Part shown: positions 63,736 through 64,000 of the stretch, in pieces
Layout: each line of letters opens with the position of its first letter
How positions within the stretch are numbered: position 1 is the stretch's first letter
From: Rhodoligotrophos appendicifer
GTDB taxonomy: Bacteria > Pseudomonadota > Alphaproteobacteria > Rhizobiales > Im1
DNA length: 64,000 bases
Direction of reading: 5' to 3'
NCBI RefSeq assembly: GCF_007474605.1
Contig: NZ_VHKL01000003.1
Span: forward strand, 465,293-529,292
Position numbers and translations under genes: made by a program
Notes under the pieces: model-generated
Databases searched by the model: none
Told to the model about the DNA's origin: nothing
What the model saw: only the letters and a program-made list of their open reading frames with translations

Positions 63736-64000
63736 CCGTCATCCCGGCCGGAGCGCAGCGCCGAGCCGGGGCCCCCTGCGGCTCGGGGACCCCTCATCCT
63801 GAGGAGCAGCCGCAGGCTGCGCCTCGAAGGCCTCATCCTGAGGAGGCCCGAAGGGCCGTCTCGAAGGACGCCCGGGATCCCGGGTCAAGCCCGGGATGAC
63901 CCAATAATTCCACCGTCATCCCGGCCGGAGCGCAGCGCAGAGCCGGGACCCCATGCGGCTCGAGGACCCCTCATCCTGAGGAGCAGCCGCAGGCTGCGTC
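63736..64000. repeat. Repeat cluster after tyrS (both repeat types)
   Basis: Two GTCATCCCGGCCGGAGCGCAGCG units (63739 and 63914) and three CTCATCCTGAGGAG units (63788, 63832, 63970, the last running off the right edge). CCCGGGATCCCGGGTCAAG and CCCGGGATGAC occur at 63868-63900. No coding frame here is credible. Confidence 0.8.

Overview
The window is G+C-rich by eye, densely coded DNA from what is most likely an alphaproteobacterium of the Hyphomicrobiales (Rhizobiales) type. Support: a DUF1127 protein, a DUF2934 protein, divergent anmK/tyrS, LivKHMGF-type transport, and intergenic fold-back repeats of the GTCATCCCGG...CCGGGATGAC and CTCATCCTGAGGAG kinds. I see no tRNA, rRNA, CRISPR array, phage or insertion-sequence gene.

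About the first 50 kb is almost entirely CoA-thioester catabolism. (1) <1-10161, leftward: two operons. The upstream one is a CoA transferase plus a malyl-CoA-lyase-like aldolase. The downstream one is SDR, two MaoC-like proteins, a thiolase-fold protein with a DUF35 partner, two acyl-CoA dehydrogenases, an MmgE/PrpD protein and another CoA transferase. A 15-nt motif (TCTAAC-N4-GTTCG) precedes both. (2) 10607-16721, rightward: FAD oxidase, lone molybdenum hydroxylase large subunit, DadA-like dehydrogenase, aminotransferase. (3) 36243-16755, leftward: a 17-gene run starting with a branched-chain-type ABC importer, then hydrolase, crotonase, CoA transferase, acyl-CoA dehydrogenase, NDP-forming acyl-CoA synthetase, two MmgE/PrpD proteins, MFS, OYE-type reductase, LeuC/LeuD-type hydro-lyase and a PaaH-like dehydrogenase. 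(4) 36569-46139, rightward and divergent from (3): BadI-like crotonase, BadH-like SDR, acyl-CoA dehydrogenase, IclR regulator, a CoA-transferase pair, acyl-CoA dehydrogenase, enoyl-CoA hydratase, and an Ltp2-like thiolase-fold protein with its DUF35 partner. (5) 46512-50809, leftward: PrpF-like isomerase, a tandem-fused CoA transferase and another crotonase.

Read together, the genes suggest import of a carboxylate, activation by CoA ligase or CoA transferases, alpha,beta-desaturation and hydration, ring opening and/or retro-aldol side-chain cleavage, and processing of branched dicarboxylate fragments. The Ltp2/DUF35 and BadH/BadI resemblances point to an alicyclic, steroid-like or terpenoid-like acid. 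The substrate is inference; nothing in the sequence fixes it.

From about 51 kb the content becomes housekeeping and mixed: an Ldh-type dehydrogenase, DUF1127, a GntR/aminotransferase regulator with a LysE exporter, LysR, DUF2934, an EF-G-like GTPase, an exported Mn-type superoxide dismutase, a SorAB-type sulfite dehydrogenase, anmK and tyrS. The dispersed repeats occur only at 46.1-46.5 kb and beyond 59 kb; none was noticed inside the catabolic block.
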